Shown one piece after another: positions 61,911 to 64,000 of a stretch of DNA of 64,000 nt. The stretch covers positions 1-64,000 of the forward strand of contig NZ_JAZDRJ010000016.1 in the NCBI RefSeq assembly GCF_047501535.1, given 5' to 3'. The stretch's first letter is position 1. Each line of letters opens with the position of its first letter. The position numbers and the translations under genes were made by a program. Under the pieces are notes generated by a model. The model ran no database searches. It saw nothing but the letters and a program-made list of their open reading frames with translations, and had not been told where the DNA came from. The stretch comes from Yanghanlia sp047501535. GTDB lineage: Bacteria > Pseudomonadota > Gammaproteobacteria > Burkholderiales > Burkholderiaceae_B.

Positions 61911-62249
61911 TCAAAGGGCGTCGACGCCTTCTTCACCCGTGCGGATGCGTATGGCTTGTTCGAGCGGTGTGACAAAGACCTTGCCGTCACCGATTTTCCC
62001 TGTGTGGGCCGCGGCGCAAAGCACTTCGATGGCCTGTTCGACCAGCTCGTCGCCTATCGCCAGCTCCAGACGAATCTTGGGTAGAAAGTCAACGGTGTAT
62101 TCCGCGCCTCTGTACAACTCGGTATGCCCTTTCTGGCGGCCAAAACCTTTGACCTCCGTTAGCGTCATGCCTTGAATGCCGATAGCTGAAAGAGCTTCAC
62201 GGACTTCATCAAGCTTGAAGGGCTTGATGATGGCCACGATCAGTTTCAT
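61911..62249 (-). CDS. glnK: Nitrogen regulatory protein PII (GlnK)
   Basis: Trimeric signal protein that reads 2-oxoglutarate and ATP/ADP, blocks AmtB when nitrogen is plentiful and controls NtrB and GlnE. At 112 residues it has the full family length. MKLIVAIIKPFKLDEVREAL starts it; the T-loop carries the uridylylation Tyr51 in GAEYTVDFLPK, and GDGKVFVTPLEQAIRIRTGE is the C-terminal signature. AAGGAG lies six bases before the ATG. The adjacency to amtB makes GlnK more likely than GlnB. Confidence 0.95.
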   Translation of the reverse strand: MKLIVAIIKPFKLDEVREALSAIGIQGMTLTEVKGFGRQKGHTELYRGAEYTVDFLPKIRLELAIGDELVEQAIEVLCAAAHTGKIGDGKVFVTPLEQAIRIRTGEEGVDAL

Positions 62250-62291
62250 GCGCTTCTCCTTGGGTGTTGTGAATCATCCAACCAGGAAAAC

Positions 62292-62306
62292 GCAAAACCC
62301 ATGCCA
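62292..62306 (-). promoter_or_regulatory. Sigma-54 promoter of glnK-amtB
   Basis: On the minus strand TGGCAT-GGGTT-TTGC fits the -24/-12 consensus with one mismatch. The transcript would start near 62280, 31 bases before the glnK ATG. Confidence 0.88.
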
Positions 62307-62405
62307 ATTTTTTGGAAGAAAAAGAATAAGGGCTAAGGACTGATCGCCCCCTAAGTACGGCCCGGATGTCAGTCGATGGGGGCAACCAAAGCTCTAAGTG
62401 CTTCA

Positions 62406-62422
62406 TGCACTATCACGGTGCC
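62406..62422. promoter_or_regulatory. NtrC site upstream of glnK-amtB
   Basis: TGCACT-ATCAC-GGTGCC differs from TGCACC-N5-GGTGCA at two outer positions, the best NtrC-like site in the window. Its centre is at about -134 from the predicted glnK start. A weaker copy, CGCACC-GTTAC-ACAGCA, lies at 62436-62452, 30 bases further upstream. Apart from these, the sigma-54 element and the carB terminator, I see nothing in the 303-base gap 62250-62552. Confidence 0.75.
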
Positions 62423-62476
62423 AAACCTTGTTAGCCGCACCGTTACACAGCACGGCAATCAGCTCTGAAAATGAAA

Positions 62477-62528
62477 AAGGGCTTCCACCACTACGAAAAA
62501 CATGTGTTCCTTAGTGGTGGAAGCCCTT
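62477..62528 (-). terminator. Terminator of carB with a perfect 17-bp stem
   Basis: AAGGGCTTCCACCACTA (62477-62493) is exactly complementary to TAGTGGTGGAAGCCCTT (62512-62528) around an 18-base loop. On the minus strand it lies 24 bases past the carB stop and is followed by TTTTTC, a typical rho-independent terminator that separates carB from the glnK enhancer. Confidence 0.88.
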
Positions 62529-62552
62529 AAGTGGGACCACGCCCGCGTGGGT

Positions 62553-64000
62553 TCAGGCGGCTGCATTCCCCTGACGGGCGGTCAATGCCTGCAGGGAATA
62601 CACTTGCAGGCCGCCGCCGTTACGGATGTATTGCAGGCCCTCCACTGCGGCCAGCGCACCGGCAATCGTGGTGAAGTACGTCACACGAGCCGCCAACGCC
62701 TGAGTGCGAATGGTACGGGAATCCGCGATGGCGTTACGCCGCTCTTCAACGGTGTTGATTACCAGCGCAATCTCGCCGTTCTTGACCTTATCCACAATGT
62801 GCGGGCGCCCTTCCGTGACCTTGTTCACCACCTGCACCGGCAGCCCCGCCGCTTCAATGGCAGCCGCCGTACCGCGTGTCGCCACAATTTCGAAGCCCAA
62901 GGCGTTCAGGCCGCGAGCCACTTCCACCGCACGGGGTTTATCTTGATCGCGCACGCTGATGAAGGCTGTGCCCGAATCCGGCAACTGCACGCTGGCAGCC
63001 AGCTGCGACTTCACAAAGGCTTCGCCAAAGCTCTGGCCCACCCCCATGACTTCACCCGTCGACTTCATCTCCGGCCCAAGAATCGTATCTACCCCAGGGA
63101 ACTTCACAAAGGGGAAAACCGCTTCCTTCACCGCGAAATAATCCGGCACGATTTCATCTTTCACGCCCTGCGCTTCCAGGCTGCTGCCGGCCATCACGCG
63201 AGCGGCAATCTTGGCCAATTGCAGGCCGGTGGCCTTAGACACAAAAGGCACGGTACGCGAAGCGCGTGGGTTGACTTCCAGCACATAGACGTCGCCGTCC
63301 TGAATGGCGAACTGCACGTTCATCAAGCCCTTCACGTTTAGCGCACGCGCCATCAGCGCGGTCTGACGCTTGATTTCTGCAATCACCTCTTGCGACAGCG
63401 AGTACGGCGGCAGGCTGCAGGCCGAGTCGCCCGAGTGCACGCCCGCCTGCTCGATGTGTTCCATCACTCCGCCGATAAACACCACGTCGCCGTCGCAAAT
63501 GCAGTCCACATCCACTTCGGTCGCGTTGTTCAGGAAGTGATCCAACAACACCGGGGAATCGTTACTGACTCGCACCGCCTCGCGCATATAGCGCTCCAGG
63601 TCTTGCTGCTCGTGAACGATTTCCATGGCCCGCCCGCCCAGCACATAGCTGGGGCGCACCACCAACGGGTAGCCAATTTCCGAGGCCAGCGCCAAGGCTT
63701 CGCCTTCGGTGCGTGCCGTGCGGTTGGGCGGCTGACGCAGGCCCAACTTGCTTAGCAGCTTCTGGAAGCGCTCGCGGTCTTCGGCCACATCAATGGATTC
63801 GGGGCTGGTGCCAATAATGGGCACCCCATTGGCTTCCAGCGCACGCGCCAGCTTCAGCGGCGTTTGCCCGCCATACTGCACAATCATGCCAACCGGCTTT
63901 TCCTTGTGCACAATTTCCAGCACATCTTCCAGCGTCAGCGGCTCAAAGTACAGGCGGTCGGAGGTGTCGTAGTCGGTGGAAACCGTTTCCGGGTTGCAGT
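62553..64000 (-). CDS. carB: Carbamoyl-phosphate synthase large subunit, C-terminal 482 codons (runs off right edge)
   Basis: C-terminal half of CarB, from about residue 600 of about 1080. It covers the second ATP-grasp unit, which phosphorylates carbamate, and the allosteric domain. Visible are NPETVSTDYDTSDRLYFEPL at the window edge, VQYGGQTPLKLARALE, GYPLVVRPSYVLGGRAMEIV, VMEHIEQAGVHSGDSACSLP, VNPRASRTVPFVSKATG and the MGS-like regulatory domain with VNKVTEGRPHIVDKVKNGE. The gene has no frameshift and ends before a terminator. Whether it is the same gene as that starting at 163 is discussed in findings. Confidence 0.97.
   Translation of the reverse strand, partial: CNPETVSTDYDTSDRLYFEPLTLEDVLEIVHKEKPVGMIVQYGGQTPLKLARALEANGVPIIGTSPESIDVAEDRERFQKLLSKLGLRQPPNRTARTEGEALALASEIGYPLVVRPSYVLGGRAMEIVHEQQDLERYMREAVRVSNDSPVLLDHFLNNATEVDVDCICDGDVVFIGGVMEHIEQAGVHSGDSACSLPPYSLSQEVIAEIKRQTALMARALNVKGLMNVQFAIQDGDVYVLEVNPRASRTVPFVSKATGLQLAKIAARVMAGSSLEAQGVKDEIVPDYFAVKEAVFPFVKFPGVDTILGPEMKSTGEVMGVGQSFGEAFVKSQLAASVQLPDSGTAFISVRDQDKPRAVEVARGLNALGFEIVATRGTAAAIEAAGLPVQVVNKVTEGRPHIVDKVKNGEIALVINTVEERRNAIADSRTIRTQALAARVTYFTTIAGALAAVEGLQYIRNGGGLQVYSLQALTARQGNAAA

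Noticed and set aside
62502..63341. Open frame of 279 codons antisense to carB
   Set aside because: carB similarity on the minus strand is continuous and the antisense frame begins inside the carB terminator.

Overview
The window is a stretch of bacterial chromosome with gene content and order typical of Betaproteobacteria, order Burkholderiales, most likely family Alcaligenaceae (Bordetella/Pusillimonas relatives). The pointers are the tripartite-tricarboxylate (Bug/TctC) receptors, the ffs RNA just upstream of dnaX-ybaB-recR, the amiC-mutL-miaA and hda-pcnB-folK sets, and a MutL with an intact endonuclease motif. No complete mobile element, prophage, CRISPR array or rRNA was seen; most of the window is housekeeping sequence with tight operons and many ATGA or TAATG overlaps.

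Layout. 1-660: first 54 codons of carB and an upstream carA that lacks its glutaminase domain (both minus). 861-4545: transaldolase, then an NMT1/SsuA-type ABC transporter. 4594-9774: recR, ybaB, dnaX, SRP RNA, xerD, ybaK and tRNA-Arg(CCU). 9964-14026: mntP, a deletion-scarred Bug/LysR pair, an intact Bug receptor and an AEC-type carrier. 14043-23383: tsaE, amiC, mutL, miaA, purM, hda, a HAD phosphatase, pcnB and folK. 23393-26723: a CitE-like lyase, a MaoC-like hydratase and class I fumarase. 26852-32491: a six-gene run glyQ-glyS-gmhB-plsC-ygjP-gloA. 32488-36029: a FadE paralogue without recognisable catalytic motifs and an SpmAB-like membrane protein. 36022-43321: rsmA-surA-lptD and, divergently, amgK-murU plus a membrane-anchored coiled-coil protein. 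43409-47422: the metNIQ methionine transporter and an EAL-HDOD protein. 47423-62306: a nitrogen-assimilation block. 62553-64000: the C-terminal part of a carB.

The nitrogen block is the most interesting region. glnA-ntrB-ntrC, gltB-gltD-dapL-dapF and (opposite strand) glnK-amtB each lie behind a -24/-12 sigma-54 promoter, with NtrC-like operators upstream. At glnA the two operators are centred at -140 and -108 from the predicted start, the geometry known from enteric glnA. The gltBD unit continues, with a 4-base overlap, into dapL (LL-diaminopimelate aminotransferase, glutamate as amino donor) and dapF. GOGAT and the two last enzymes of meso-diaminopimelate synthesis therefore appear to be one NtrC-controlled unit.

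Two structural oddities need read-level checking. Both window ends lie in carB on the same strand, with non-overlapping complementary parts, as expected from a circle or tandem duplication of about 65.6 kb or from two carB copies. carA has lost the whole glutamine amidotransferase domain. The other decay is a Bug/LysR pair with two deletions and a frameshift.
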